DNA from: Labilithrix sp. | GTDB taxonomy: Bacteria > Myxococcota_A > Polyangia > Polyangiales > Polyangiaceae | Reading direction: 5' to 3' | DNA length: 64,000 nucleotides | Assembly (NCBI GenBank): GCA_019637175.1 | Contig: JAHBWD010000002.1 | Span: 124,001-188,000, forward strand | In this document: piece after piece, positions 16,645-28,397 of the stretch | Layout of the letters: each line of letters starts with the position of its first letter | How positions within the stretch are numbered: position 1 is the stretch's first letter | Notes under the pieces: model-generated | The model's input: only the letters and a program-made list of their open reading frames with translations | What the model was told of the DNA's origin: nothing | The model's database searches: none | Made by a program: the position numbers and the translations under genes

Positions 16645-18198
16645 CTAGATCTGCGCGATCGCGAGGCTGCGCCGCGGCTTGCCGTGGCCGACGCGCGCGT
16701 CGAGGCGGCCGAAGGCCTTCTTGTACGCGGCGAAGTTGCCGCCGTCGCGCACCGCCTCGAGGACGGCGAGGCCCTCCTCGGCGCCGCCCTGGGCGAGCAC
16801 GTACTCGACCCACGCCCACTTCGCGCTCGTCGATCGAACGTCGGCCCGACCGCGGAGGCCGCGGCGCAAGCGCTCGAGACGCTTCTCGACCACGGCGATG
16901 CCGGCGAAGGCCTCGCCGTCCATCGGCGTGTTGCGCTTCGCGCAGAAGGGCGCGATGCCGAGCGCGACCGGAACGATCTTCGACAGCTCGCTCGTGAAGC
17001 GCGCGCACTCGTCGATGTCGTCGTCGGTCTCTCCCGGCAGGCCGATCATCAAGTAGAGCTTGAGGCGATCCATCCCGTTCTGTCGCGCGAGCTCGGCGCA
17101 GCGGAGCAGGTTCTTCTCCTTCGCTCGGCGCTCGAGGCGCTCGCGCATGCGCTCGCTCGGTCCGTCCATCGCGGTCGTGAGCGTGCGATAGCCCGCGCGG
17201 GCGAGCGCGCCGACGAACTCTTCCTTCAAGCGATCGGGGCGGAGCGAGCTCAGGCCGACCTCGCAGCCGCGCGCGGTGAGGGCGTTGACGATGTCGACGA
17301 TGCGCGGGTGATCGCTCACCGCCGCGCCGACGAGGCCGACGCGACGCGCGTCAGCGGGCACGAGCTCGAGGATCCGCTCCATCGGCGCGAGGCGCATGCC
17401 TCCGTTGGTCGATCGGCGCATCACGCAGTACGTGCACCGGCGCGAGCAGCCGCGCTCGGTCTCGACGAGGAACATGTCGCTCAGCACCGCGTGCGGCGTG
17501 CGGATCGCCGCCCACGCAGGGATCATCTCGTCGGGCACCTTCGCGACCGCGGGGAGGATCGCGCCGTGGTGCTCGGGCACGAAGACGTGCGGGATCTTCG
17601 CGAGCGCCGCGAGGCGATCGACGCGCGACGACGTGCCCTCGAGGACGCGGAGCACCTCGACGGTGATCTCCTCGGCCTCGCCGATCACGATCGCGTCGCA
17701 GAACGGCGCGAGCGGCAGCGGGTTCGAGAACGTGAGCGGGCCGCCGCCGAGCACGAAGGGGTGACGATCATCGCGCTCGCTTCGAAGCGCGGGGATCGAC
17801 GCCGCGTCGAGCATGCGGACGAGACCGCCGATCTCGATCTCGTACGCGACGCTCGCGGCGACGACCGGAAACTCTTCGAGCGGGCGGAGCGACTCGTAGC
17901 TCACCGGCCTCGACTGCGCCGGAAGATCGCCCTCCGCCTCGTCGTCGAGCACGACGCGCTCGCACGCGAGGCCGGGGCTCTCCATGATCGCGCGGTAGAT
18001 GCGCTGATAGCCGAGCGAGCTCATCGCCGCGCCGTAGGGCGACGGATAGGTGAGCGCGACCGTGAAGGGCGCCTGCTTCTCGATCCGGCCCACCTCGGCC
18101 TGGAGCCGCGCGCGGACGCGGGCCTCACGACTGGGGCGGGGAGAGGGGGCGACGCGCTTCAAGCTCCGTTTCTTTACGGATTTCCGGCAGATGTGCAA
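16645..18198 (-). CDS. B12-binding-domain radical SAM protein
   Basis: 517 residues. The N-terminal 200 residues resemble the Rossmann-like B12-binding domain of this class (TYPSPYGAAMSSLGYQ, FVLGGGPLTFSNPLPL). The radical SAM core has CSRRCTYC, giving [4Fe-4S] ligands C251, C255 and C258, and LYLMIGLPGETDDDI. It resembles TIGR03960-like YgiQ/methylthiotransferase-type proteins, often linked to tRNA or ribosome modification, but the substrate is not known. The start may be internal, since the first 25 residues are basic and poorly conserved in character. Confidence 0.8.
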   Translation of the reverse strand: MHICRKSVKKRSLKRVAPSPRPSREARVRARLQAEVGRIEKQAPFTVALTYPSPYGAAMSSLGYQRIYRAIMESPGLACERVVLDDEAEGDLPAQSRPVSYESLRPLEEFPVVAASVAYEIEIGGLVRMLDAASIPALRSERDDRHPFVLGGGPLTFSNPLPLAPFCDAIVIGEAEEITVEVLRVLEGTSSRVDRLAALAKIPHVFVPEHHGAILPAVAKVPDEMIPAWAAIRTPHAVLSDMFLVETERGCSRRCTYCVMRRSTNGGMRLAPMERILELVPADARRVGLVGAAVSDHPRIVDIVNALTARGCEVGLSSLRPDRLKEEFVGALARAGYRTLTTAMDGPSERMRERLERRAKEKNLLRCAELARQNGMDRLKLYLMIGLPGETDDDIDECARFTSELSKIVPVALGIAPFCAKRNTPMDGEAFAGIAVVEKRLERLRRGLRGRADVRSTSAKWAWVEYVLAQGGAEEGLAVLEAVRDGGNFAAYKKAFGRLDARVGHGKPRRSLAIAQI

Positions 18199-18286
18199 CC
18201 TCAGCGCGAGCGGCGAGGCGCATTTTTCGATGTTTCCGCGCGGTCACGTGCGCGTCGGGAAACCCCAAGTATAGTGCGACGCCTTC

Positions 18287-20863
<2,577 letters not shown>

Positions 20864-20864
20864 T

Positions 20865-22349
20865 TCACTCGGTGAAACGGTAGAGCGTTCCTCCGCGCTG
20901 GCCGCCGGCGTAGAGGGCGTTCTTGAAGACCGCGAGCGGAGCGACGCAGAAGAAGTCGCTCACCGCGAACGGCGACTTCTTGTCCTCGATGCGCGCGATC
21001 GGCGTGGCGGTGACCGTCGCGACGCCGTCGTTCGGCGGCTCGGCGTCGCCGTCGATCGAGGGGCCCGAGAGCTTGTAGAGGCCGCGCTCCGTGAGGACGA
21101 CGACCGCGTCGCGAAAGCGCGTCACGTCGGTCGGCCGACCGGCGTCGTCGGGCAGCGCGACGGCGGCCCAACGGTCGCCGTCGGTGGTGATCCGAAGGAT
21201 GACGCCGTCTCGGCCCCACGCGAGCCAGTAGAGGCGCGGCGGGCTCGCCTTGCGGTCGACCCACCAGCGCAGCGTGCCCGCCGCGCCCGCCCTCGTGACG
21301 CGCACGGGATGGATGTCTTCGCGCGCGAGCATCGGCGGCGGCGGCGCGCCGGCCTCCCGCTCCTCCTTGCTCGGGAGCGCCTCGCCGCTCGGTGCAAAGT
21401 ACAAGAAGTCGTTCGGCTCGCGCCCGTCGTAGTCTTGGATGCCCGCGTAGAGCCGATCGCGGAAGCGAACCATGAACGTGAGGCGCCACACGCCGTTCTG
21501 CCACGGGAAGGGATAGTCGACCTCGTAGGTCCATCGCGTCCCGTCGTCGCTCGCGCGATGCAGCGCGCCCGGCGAAGGTCCGTTCCACGCGCGCTCCTTC
21601 GGCGGCACCGATCCGGTCGATGCGTAGAGCGCGCCGCGATAGCGAATCGCGTCGATGACGTGATACGCGCGCGGCAAGACCGCCGCGCCCGCGCGCCCTT
21701 CGTTCCACGAGAGCAGATCGGGCGCGACCGGAGGTCGATAGTGCGGCGCGCGCGGCGGCGCGAAGACGCCCGCGCGATCGGAGACGAAGACGTAGCCCTC
21801 GGTGCCGTACTCGACGAGGCCGAGCCCGTTGTAAGGAGGATCGGCGTCGGCGGCGAACAGCCGGCCTCCGATCGCGTGCACGCGCAAGAAGCCCTGACCG
21901 GCGCCGCCGCCCTTGGCCGGCTCGCCCGGGCGATTCCAGTCGAAGGCGACCGCGAACGGCGGCTTCCCCGGCGGCGGATCGGGCCGGTACTTCGTGATCG
22001 TCGCGCCGTCGGTGCCGAGCGGCTGGTTCGCGTGCGCCGCGTAGAGCGCGTCGCCGAACGGCGTGAGATCGCAGATGCGCGTGAGCGCCATCGGCGGCGC
22101 GCCGACCTTCTCGAGGGTCATGAGCGCGGGCGCGGCGCCCTCACCCGGATCTTCGGGATCGTCGTCGCCGTCTTCGTCGATCTGAGCCGGCTTCGGCGGC
22201 CCCGCGTCGACGATCGCTTCCTTGATCGACGCCGAAGCGTCGATCGAAGGCGCGCTCGCGAGAGGCGGCGGGCCTTCTTTCGGCGTCGTGCTCCGCGCGC
22301 ACCCGCAGGCGAGCGCGAGCGCGAAGACGGCGACGAGCGCTACCTGCAG
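20865..22349 (-). CDS. Lipoprotein of unknown function, probable beta-propeller
   Basis: About 494 residues. A signal segment VALVAVFALALACGCARS ends in a lipobox, followed by a Pro/Asp-rich linker and roughly 400 residues with recurring patterns such as GDALYAAH, GRLFAADAD, GALYASTG, DRLYAGIQD and NALYAGGQ. Such repeats suggest propeller blades. The start is a problem: no ATG, GTG or TTG lies close upstream in frame, and the only codon giving a proper signal peptide is a CTG at 22349, which overlaps the previous gene's end by ten bases. Translational coupling may allow it. One base separates its stop from the convergent amidohydrolase stop. Confidence 0.65.
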   Translation of the reverse strand: MQVALVAVFALALACGCARSTTPKEGPPPLASAPSIDASASIKEAIVDAGPPKPAQIDEDGDDDPEDPGEGAAPALMTLEKVGAPPMALTRICDLTPFGDALYAAHANQPLGTDGATITKYRPDPPPGKPPFAVAFDWNRPGEPAKGGGAGQGFLRVHAIGGRLFAADADPPYNGLGLVEYGTEGYVFVSDRAGVFAPPRAPHYRPPVAPDLLSWNEGRAGAAVLPRAYHVIDAIRYRGALYASTGSVPPKERAWNGPSPGALHRASDDGTRWTYEVDYPFPWQNGVWRLTFMVRFRDRLYAGIQDYDGREPNDFLYFAPSGEALPSKEEREAGAPPPPMLAREDIHPVRVTRAGAAGTLRWWVDRKASPPRLYWLAWGRDGVILRITTDGDRWAAVALPDDAGRPTDVTRFRDAVVVLTERGLYKLSGPSIDGDAEPPNDGVATVTATPIARIEDKKSPFAVSDFFCVAPLAVFKNALYAGGQRGGTLYRFTE

Positions 22350-23068
22350 ACCGCGAAGCCGTCGAGGCTGCCGCTCGACTGACACGTCAGACCGATGTCC
22401 GCGCACTCGTCGACCGCCGCGTTCTTGTCGCAGAAGCGCACCGAGCTCGTGCCGGGGATCGGGCTGTTCGTGCACGCGGCCTGACAGCTCACGGAGCGAT
22501 AGCCCGTCGTCTGGCTGAACTCGCCGCAACACACCTGCGTGCCCGGGCAGTCGCTGCGATGCGCGCACCGGATCGGGATGCCCGTCGTGCATTGCGGGTT
22601 GGTCGTGACACACGCGTACGTCTTGTTGTTCCCACCGGCGGGCTTCGCGCAGCAGAACTGCGAGGCGCCGGAGCAATACGCCGGATCGCCGTCTTCGTCC
22701 TTGCCGCACAAGACGCCGAGCGAGCCGCCGCCCGTGTCGGCTCCGGCGTCCTTGACGGTGCCGCTCGATCCCGACGAGCCGCTCGATCCCGACGAGCCGC
22801 TCGATCCCGACGAGCCGCTCGATCCCGACGAGCCGCTCGATCCCGACGAGCCCGAGCTTCCGTCCGATCCGCTCGAGCCGCTCGAGCCGTTCGCGTCGTC
22901 GCCGGATCCGGAAGAGCCCTGGCTCCCGGGATCGGTCCCGAACGTCGACGCTCCAGGCGCGCCGAAGAGATCGGTCGAGCTCGCGCCGCTGCACGCGGCG
23001 ACGACGACAGCGAGACCAACGAGGCCAACGAGGGAGGGCGCCGAGAAGCTCGAGCGTGAAATCATCAC
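22340..23068 (-). CDS. Cysteine-rich lipoprotein with Gly-Ser repeat linker
   Basis: 242 residues. Lipobox VVVAACSG, then a linker of GSSGSS repeats (residues about 50-105), then a C-terminal cysteine-rich domain (YCSGASQFCCAKP, CPGTQVCCGEF) like the lipoprotein at 16.2 kb. A surface-anchored disulfide-rich module on a flexible stalk is inferred. Overlaps the start of the next gene, indicating an operon. Confidence 0.7.
   Translation of the reverse strand: MMISRSSFSAPSLVGLVGLAVVVAACSGASSTDLFGAPGASTFGTDPGSQGSSGSGDDANGSSGSSGSDGSSGSSGSSGSSGSSGSSGSSGSSGSSGSSGSSGTVKDAGADTGGGSLGVLCGKDEDGDPAYCSGASQFCCAKPAGGNNKTYACVTTNPQCTTGIPIRCAHRSDCPGTQVCCGEFSQTTGYRSVSCQAACTNSPIPGTSSVRFCDKNAAVDECADIGLTCQSSGSLDGFAVCR
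22764..22853. repeat. Five 18-bp direct repeats inside the lipoprotein linker
   Basis: The unit CTCGATCCCGACGAGCCG occurs four times perfectly (22764, 22782, 22800, 22818), with a fifth copy differing at the last base. Being a multiple of three, the array can gain or lose copies without breaking the frame, changing linker length by six residues per unit. Confidence 0.95.
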
Positions 23069-23262
23069 GCCCGAGGATTAGCGCCTGAAAGCTTGCCGTC
23101 CACAGCCGACTGCGCATCTTTTGTGTCTCCGTTTCGCCCGCCAGGTCGGCGTCGGGTCTCGCCGGCGCTCTGTGACCACCAAAAAGGCTGGCAGCCCGCA
23201 AAAACCCGAGGATGTACGCAAAGGTACGTACGGCGGCGTTTCAAAGGCGTCGGCTGCATGCT

Positions 23263-23280
23263 AATGAGGCCGACCTCATT
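23263..23280. promoter_or_regulatory. Palindrome just upstream of the HD-domain gene
   Basis: AATGAGG (23263-23269) and CCTCATT (23274-23280) form perfect 7-bp arms around a 4-base loop, ending nine bases before the likely start ATG and followed by TTTT. It could be an operator or a hairpin near the ribosome-binding site. The wider 23069-23289 gap is clearly less GC-rich than its neighbours and must hold the divergent promoters of the lipoprotein operon and this gene. Confidence 0.4.
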
Positions 23281-23289
23281 TTCCCCACC

Positions 23290-24234
23290 ATGACGATGCC
23301 CCCGGAAGCACAGACCAACGGCAACGCCGGACGTGCGATGGACGCGCTGGAGCTGGCCGCCGTCGCCGCCGAGAAGGGCCACCTCGTCGAGGTCGTCTCT
23401 CGCATCTCGCCCGAAGACGTCCACGCGGCCTTCCGCCTCGACGCCGTCGCGGTGCGCGCGCGCCTCGATCGGGTCGTGATGGGCGAAGATCCCGAGCTCG
23501 GGCTCGACACGCTGCTCGAGGCCGGAGCGCTGAGCGTCCTCTTCCCCGAGGTCCACGCGATGGTCGGCTTCGGCGACGGCGAGTGGCGCCACAAGGACGT
23601 GTGGAAGCACACGAAGCAGGTCGTGCGTCAGGCGGTGCCTCGGCTCGAGGTCCGCTGGGCCTCGCTCTTCCACGACATCGGCAAGGTGAAGACGCGCTCG
23701 ATCAGCCCCGACGGCAAGGTTCACTTCCTCGGCCACGCCGAGGTCGGCACGCGGATGTTCGACAAGCTCGAGCGCCGCCTCGGCATGTTCTCGCCCGAGC
23801 CGAGCCTGCGCGACACGGTGCGCTTCCTCATCCTCCATCACCTGCGCGCGAACCAATACGATCCGGCGTGGACCGACAGCGCCGTTCGCCGCTTCGCGCG
23901 CGAGCTCGGCGCGCACCTCGACGATCTGCTCTGCCTCGCGCGCGCCGACATCACGACCAAGCGGCCGGAGAAGAAGCGCAAGGGCCTGAACCAGATCGAA
24001 GAGCTCGCGTCGCGCATCCGCCAGCTCGCCGCCGAAGACGCGAAGCGACCGCCGCTGCCCTCCGGCATCGGCGACGTCGTGATGAAGGCGTTCGGCCTCG
24101 CGCCCTCGCGCCAGATCGGCGAGATCAAGAAGCAGCTCGAGGCGCTCGTCGAGAAGGGCGAGGTCGCCGCCCACCAGCCCGCCGAGTTCTACGTCGAGCT
24201 GATCGCGAGCGACAAAGCGCGCTTCGGCCTCTGA
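23290..24234 (+). CDS. HD-domain protein related to the C-terminal half of CCA-adding enzymes
   Basis: 314 residues from ATG 23290. The middle has an HD phosphohydrolase domain (WRHKDVWKHTKQVV, then LFHDIGKVKT, then FLGHAEVGTRMF and ILHHLRANQYD). The whole resembles the helical and HD part of bacterial tRNA nucleotidyltransferase/poly(A) polymerase. The N-terminal GS-DxD nucleotidyltransferase head is absent, so it cannot add CCA. A metal-dependent phosphatase or phosphodiesterase on nucleotides or RNA is inferred. An alternative start at 23212 would add 26 basic residues lying over the palindrome. Confidence 0.75.
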   Translation: MTMPPEAQTNGNAGRAMDALELAAVAAEKGHLVEVVSRISPEDVHAAFRLDAVAVRARLDRVVMGEDPELGLDTLLEAGALSVLFPEVHAMVGFGDGEWRHKDVWKHTKQVVRQAVPRLEVRWASLFHDIGKVKTRSISPDGKVHFLGHAEVGTRMFDKLERRLGMFSPEPSLRDTVRFLILHHLRANQYDPAWTDSAVRRFARELGAHLDDLLCLARADITTKRPEKKRKGLNQIEELASRIRQLAAEDAKRPPLPSGIGDVVMKAFGLAPSRQIGEIKKQLEALVEKGEVAAHQPAEFYVELIASDKARFGL

Positions 24235-24254
24235 TACCCGTCCGCGATCGCGCT

Positions 24255-26171
24255 CTAGAGACTTCCTCGACGAGACGCCTTGGCCGGCGCCGCCTCCGAC
24301 GCCTTCTTGTCCGCGATCCACTTGCACGCGTGGGCGTCGCGCATGTCGCAAGCCTTCTGCATGAACGCGCGACCGCGCTCGGGGTTCGCCGCCGTTCCGC
24401 GGCCCCAGAGCAGCGCGCCGGCGAACGCGGTGCACGAGGGCGCGTGTCCTGTGCGACAGCCCTTCTCGAGCCAGGGGAACGCCTCTTCGCGACCGCGGGT
24501 GGCGCTGTTCGGGTTCGAGCTGCTCATGCGATTCGCGGCGGCCTGCCAGCAGCTCCGCGCGTTGCCCTTGTCGCACTGATCCACGCACTCGTCGTAGTCG
24601 GTGACGTCGCACACGAAGAGCCCGGCCTCTGCCTTCGCGCATCGCATCGCGCGGTCGTCGACGCGGAGCGTGCTCTTGCACGGGTTCTTCAGGCCCTCGA
24701 CGTTCGCGCTCTCCGTGGCGAGCGTGACGCTCTCGCCCTCGTCCGCGAGGCTCGCCTCGGTGTTGGCGATGTAACGACCGAGCCGGCAGTTGTCGTCGTT
24801 GCCGCCGGCGCACGATCGCTCGAGCAGGCGCGTCGCCGCCGCGATGTCTCGCGGACCGCCGATGCCTTCGACCGACATCCGCGCGGCCTCGCGACACGCC
24901 TCGTGAGAGCCGAGGGCGCAGCCGCGATCGAAGAGCTGGCGGGCCGCGCGCGGATCGGCGCGGAAGCCGCGATCGCCGTACGAGAGCGCGCGCGCGCGAT
25001 GGTTACACGAGGCGGCGTCGCCCATCGTGCAGGCCTTCACGAGGAAGTGCTCGGCGCGCTCTTGATTTCGTTGGACCCCTCGGCCGGTCTCCAGCATGAC
25101 GCCGAGATCGCCGCACCCCGCCGCGTTGCCCGCGGCGCAGCTCTTGTCGAGGAACACGAAGGCCTCGCCCCAGCCGCGCGTGCTCAGGCCGGAGAGGTTC
25201 GAATCGACGCGATTGGCGGCCGCGTTGTAGCAGCTGCGCCCGTCGCCCTTCGCGCACTGCGCCTCGCACACGGAGAAGCTCGCGGCGTCGCACATGAACG
25301 CCGTCGCCTTCTCCGTCCGCGTGCACAGGCCTTCCTTCGAGAAGACGAGGCCGTCGCTGCACGGGTTCTTGATCGCGAGCGTCTCGACCCGCTCGCGTCG
25401 CGCCGCGCCCTTGGCGACGGGCTCGTGTCGCGGTCCGTCGGCGCGCGACGAGATCCGTGAGAGGAGGAGCTGGAGGAGCGCCTTGCATCGCGGCGGCGGC
25501 GTCTTGTTCGCGTCACCGTGGCAAGCGTCGAGATCCCCGTTGACGCGCTGGATCGCGTTGCTGCTCGAGGTCGACGCGGAGGCGCCTTTGCCCAGCAGCG
25601 ACGTGGCTGCGTTCGCTTCACCTCGCGTGCCGCTCGTGAGCGCGAACGCGCCGAGGTTCGCGGCGCGCACGGTGTGCGTCGCGCCCTCGCACGATCCCAC
25701 GAGCTTCTCGGCGGGGACGTCGTGCACGGTCGTCGCCTGTTGGCCGACGGCGAGGTAGACGATGTCGATCGTCGATCCGCGCGCGAGCATGCCGCCGACG
25801 TCGACCCCGCCGAACGGGAGGTTCGCGCGCACCTCTTCGGCGTCTTGGAGCTTGGCCGCCGTCTTCGCCGGGGAGACCGAGGCGTACTCGTAGCCGCCGG
25901 CGACCGCGCAGTCGCGAAGGACATGAAGGCCCGCGCAGTCGTAGTGGACGACCGCGACGTGATTCTCCATCGCGCGCTCGAGATCGATCCGCTGCGTGTC
26001 CTTCCAGTCGAGGGTCAGGAGCTGCGGCTCGTCGGCGGTGCTGCACTTCGCGAGCCCGAGCGCTTCGCTCGCCGTCGGCGCGGCCGGCCGCAGAGCGCCG
26101 GGCGCCGCGCCGCTTCCACACGCGGCGAGACCGAGGACGAAGACCGCGACGAAGGGAGCCGACCGTGCCAT
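24255..26171 (-). CDS. Lipoprotein with Sel1-like repeats
   Basis: 638 residues. Lipobox VLGLAACGSG. The N-terminal 250 residues have no clear family. From about residue 270 come cysteine-containing Sel1/TPR-like helical repeats: AFVFLDKSCAAGNAAGCGDLG, then VKACTMGDAASCN, FDRGCALGSHEAC, LERSCAGGNDDNC and LEKGCRTGHAPSC. Such repeats mediate protein-protein contacts, and the cysteines probably bond across each helix pair. It follows the kinase gene on the same strand, 46 bases apart, so it may share its transcript. Confidence 0.75.
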   Translation of the reverse strand: MARSAPFVAVFVLGLAACGSGAAPGALRPAAPTASEALGLAKCSTADEPQLLTLDWKDTQRIDLERAMENHVAVVHYDCAGLHVLRDCAVAGGYEYASVSPAKTAAKLQDAEEVRANLPFGGVDVGGMLARGSTIDIVYLAVGQQATTVHDVPAEKLVGSCEGATHTVRAANLGAFALTSGTRGEANAATSLLGKGASASTSSSNAIQRVNGDLDACHGDANKTPPPRCKALLQLLLSRISSRADGPRHEPVAKGAARRERVETLAIKNPCSDGLVFSKEGLCTRTEKATAFMCDAASFSVCEAQCAKGDGRSCYNAAANRVDSNLSGLSTRGWGEAFVFLDKSCAAGNAAGCGDLGVMLETGRGVQRNQERAEHFLVKACTMGDAASCNHRARALSYGDRGFRADPRAARQLFDRGCALGSHEACREAARMSVEGIGGPRDIAAATRLLERSCAGGNDDNCRLGRYIANTEASLADEGESVTLATESANVEGLKNPCKSTLRVDDRAMRCAKAEAGLFVCDVTDYDECVDQCDKGNARSCWQAAANRMSSSNPNSATRGREEAFPWLEKGCRTGHAPSCTAFAGALLWGRGTAANPERGRAFMQKACDMRDAHACKWIADKKASEAAPAKASRRGSL

Positions 26172-26217
26172 CCCTCGTTGTACGGCGGCGCCCGGTGAAG
26201 TGCCCCTCTGCCTGGAA

Positions 26218-28284
26218 TCACTTGCGTTTTTGCAGCTTCATGCGCTCTTCGAGGGCGGCGATCGCGCGCGCGAGCTGGCCGTCGTGGAGACACGCGAGCG
26301 CGTCGACCTGCGTCTTGCGGTGGCCGTTCACCTTCACGACCATCTGGTGCTGGGTCGAGAGGTGCTTCAAGATCTCGAGCGCGCGCTCGTCGCCCTTCTC
26401 CTGCGCGCGATCGAAGTGGTTCTTCGCGGCGCAGCTCACGCCCGCGCTCCGCAGATCGACGGCGACCTGGAGCTCGGGGCTCATCTTCGATCGCTGGCCG
26501 CGCGCGACCGCGCCCTTCGCCCGCGTCGCCGCCTTCGGGTAGTTCGTTCCCGACGCGCCCCAGCCGATCCCGTAGAGATCGTCCCACCCGATCGTTCCCA
26601 TCTCGTTCTCGAGGAGAGAGAACGCCTTCTCGACGGCCGCGACGTCGTCGGGATCCTTCGAGAGCCCCTCCTTGATCGCCGTGTCGCGCACGAGCACGCG
26701 GAGCTTCACTTCGTCTTTGAGCGCGAGGTTCGGGTTCGACTTGAGGACGAGCGCGGCTTCCTTGATCGCGTCGTTGGGCTTGTTCGTCTTCGTGTACGCC
26801 TCGAGCAGCGCGCGGTGCACGTCTTCGCGGCCGGCGACCGCATCGCCGAGCTCGTCGAGGCGCTTGATGCCCGAGCCGTAGTCGCCGCCCTCGATGAGCG
26901 CGATGGCCTCTTTCACCTTCTCGTCGAGCGGCGTCTCGGGCGTCACGACGGCGCCGTCTTCCGAGATCGCCAAGGCGCCGCCGTCGGCGTCTTTCGTGGC
27001 GTCGCGACCCTTGAAGACGTACACGACCGCGCTCACCATCACGATCATCCCGAGGATGCCGGCGACGAGCGCGATCATCCAGCCGCGCCCCTCGAGCGGG
27101 CTCGCGCTCTTCGGCGGGACCGACGCCTTGTGCGTCGCGCCCACGAGCTCGGGCGGCGACGGCGAGATCCCGCTGATGAGCCCGGGGTTCGTCATCATGC
27201 CGCTCCCGGGCGGCGGCGCGAAGCGGCCGTCGACGCGGCCCGACGCGGCGAGCGCGGAGAGGATCGTGCTGATCCCTTCGATGACCTCCTTCGCGTCGGC
27301 GATGCGCTCGCTCGCCTCCTTCGCGAGCAGGCGGCCGACGAGCGCCTCGACCTCCGGCGGGACGTTCGCGCCCTCGGCCTTCGTGGCCATCGCGGGAACC
27401 GGCGCCGTCACCTGCATGCCGAGGAGCGCGACCTTGCTCTCGGCGTCGAACGGACGGACGCCGCAGAGCATCTCGAACATGATGATGCCGAGCGCGTAGA
27501 GATCGGCGCGCGCGTCGACCGGCTGCCCGAGCGCCTGCTCCGGGGCCATGTACTCCGGCGTTCCGTAGACCATGCCGGCCTGGGTCAGGATCTGTTGGCC
27601 CGGGCCGTTCTTCTCGTTCGTTCCGAGCTCGCCGATCTGGACCTTCGCGATGCCGAAGTCGAGCACCTTCACGAAGTCGGGATCGCCGTCGCGCTCGACG
27701 AGCATGACGTTCTCGGGCTTCAGATCGCGGTGCACGATCTTCAGCGTGTGCGCGCGTTGCAGCGCGCCGGCCATCTGACGCGCGACGTGGAGCGCGCGAC
27801 CGAGATCGAGCCGGCCCGTCGCGATGACCTCGCGCAGGCTCTGGCCTTCGACGAACTCGAGCGCGAGGAAGAACGATCCGTCTTCGAGCTTGCCGAAGTC
27901 GGTGGCCGTGACGACGTGCGGATGATCGATGTGCGCCGCGGCCATCGCCTCGCGCTCGAAGCGCGCGACGACCTCGGGGAGGCGGGTCATCTCCGGGTGG
28001 AGGACCTTGATCGCCATGCGCTTGCGCATGAGCGTGTGCTCGGCCTGGTAGACGGCGCCCATGCCGCCTTCGCCGAGGAGGCGCTCGATGCGATAGCGAT
28101 CGCTGATCGTGAGGCCGATGAGCGCGCGCGGGCCGCCGGGCCGCGAGCTCGACTTCTCGAGCGGGGCCTTGGGCGACGCACGGCCGCCGGGATCGTGCGC
28201 GGTCGGCGTCGGTGCGCGCGGCGCCTTCGGCGGTGCGGGGATGCTCCCCGGGCGCGACGCACCCTTATCGTCGGCGGCACTCAT
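26218..28284 (-). CDS. Transmembrane Ser/Thr protein kinase with periplasmic TPR region
   Basis: 688 residues. A proline-rich N-terminus is followed by a Hanks-type kinase domain (about 65-345) with a complete set of motifs: GEGGMGAVY loop, K93, HRDLKPEN (185-192), DFG (209-211) and GTPEYMAPEQ. A membrane helix at 401-425 separates it from an extracytoplasmic TPR-like helical region ending in a Lys-rich tail. This is the usual layout of the large myxobacterial kinase family; target unknown. A possible promoter lies in the 113-base gap upstream, but no clear boxes are visible. Confidence 0.9.
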   Translation of the reverse strand: MSAADDKGASRPGSIPAPPKAPRAPTPTAHDPGGRASPKAPLEKSSSRPGGPRALIGLTISDRYRIERLLGEGGMGAVYQAEHTLMRKRMAIKVLHPEMTRLPEVVARFEREAMAAAHIDHPHVVTATDFGKLEDGSFFLALEFVEGQSLREVIATGRLDLGRALHVARQMAGALQRAHTLKIVHRDLKPENVMLVERDGDPDFVKVLDFGIAKVQIGELGTNEKNGPGQQILTQAGMVYGTPEYMAPEQALGQPVDARADLYALGIIMFEMLCGVRPFDAESKVALLGMQVTAPVPAMATKAEGANVPPEVEALVGRLLAKEASERIADAKEVIEGISTILSALAASGRVDGRFAPPPGSGMMTNPGLISGISPSPPELVGATHKASVPPKSASPLEGRGWMIALVAGILGMIVMVSAVVYVFKGRDATKDADGGALAISEDGAVVTPETPLDEKVKEAIALIEGGDYGSGIKRLDELGDAVAGREDVHRALLEAYTKTNKPNDAIKEAALVLKSNPNLALKDEVKLRVLVRDTAIKEGLSKDPDDVAAVEKAFSLLENEMGTIGWDDLYGIGWGASGTNYPKAATRAKGAVARGQRSKMSPELQVAVDLRSAGVSCAAKNHFDRAQEKGDERALEILKHLSTQHQMVVKVNGHRKTQVDALACLHDGQLARAIAALEERMKLQKRK

Positions 28285-28397
28285 CTCACGCTTTCACGTC
28301 CCTAAGCATTCGGCCGAAATGACGGGAATTCCTGGCGCTCTACCCTAGCACCATTTCCTCGCCGGCCGCTCCCCTCGGACGCCGCTGTGGCGCAAGC

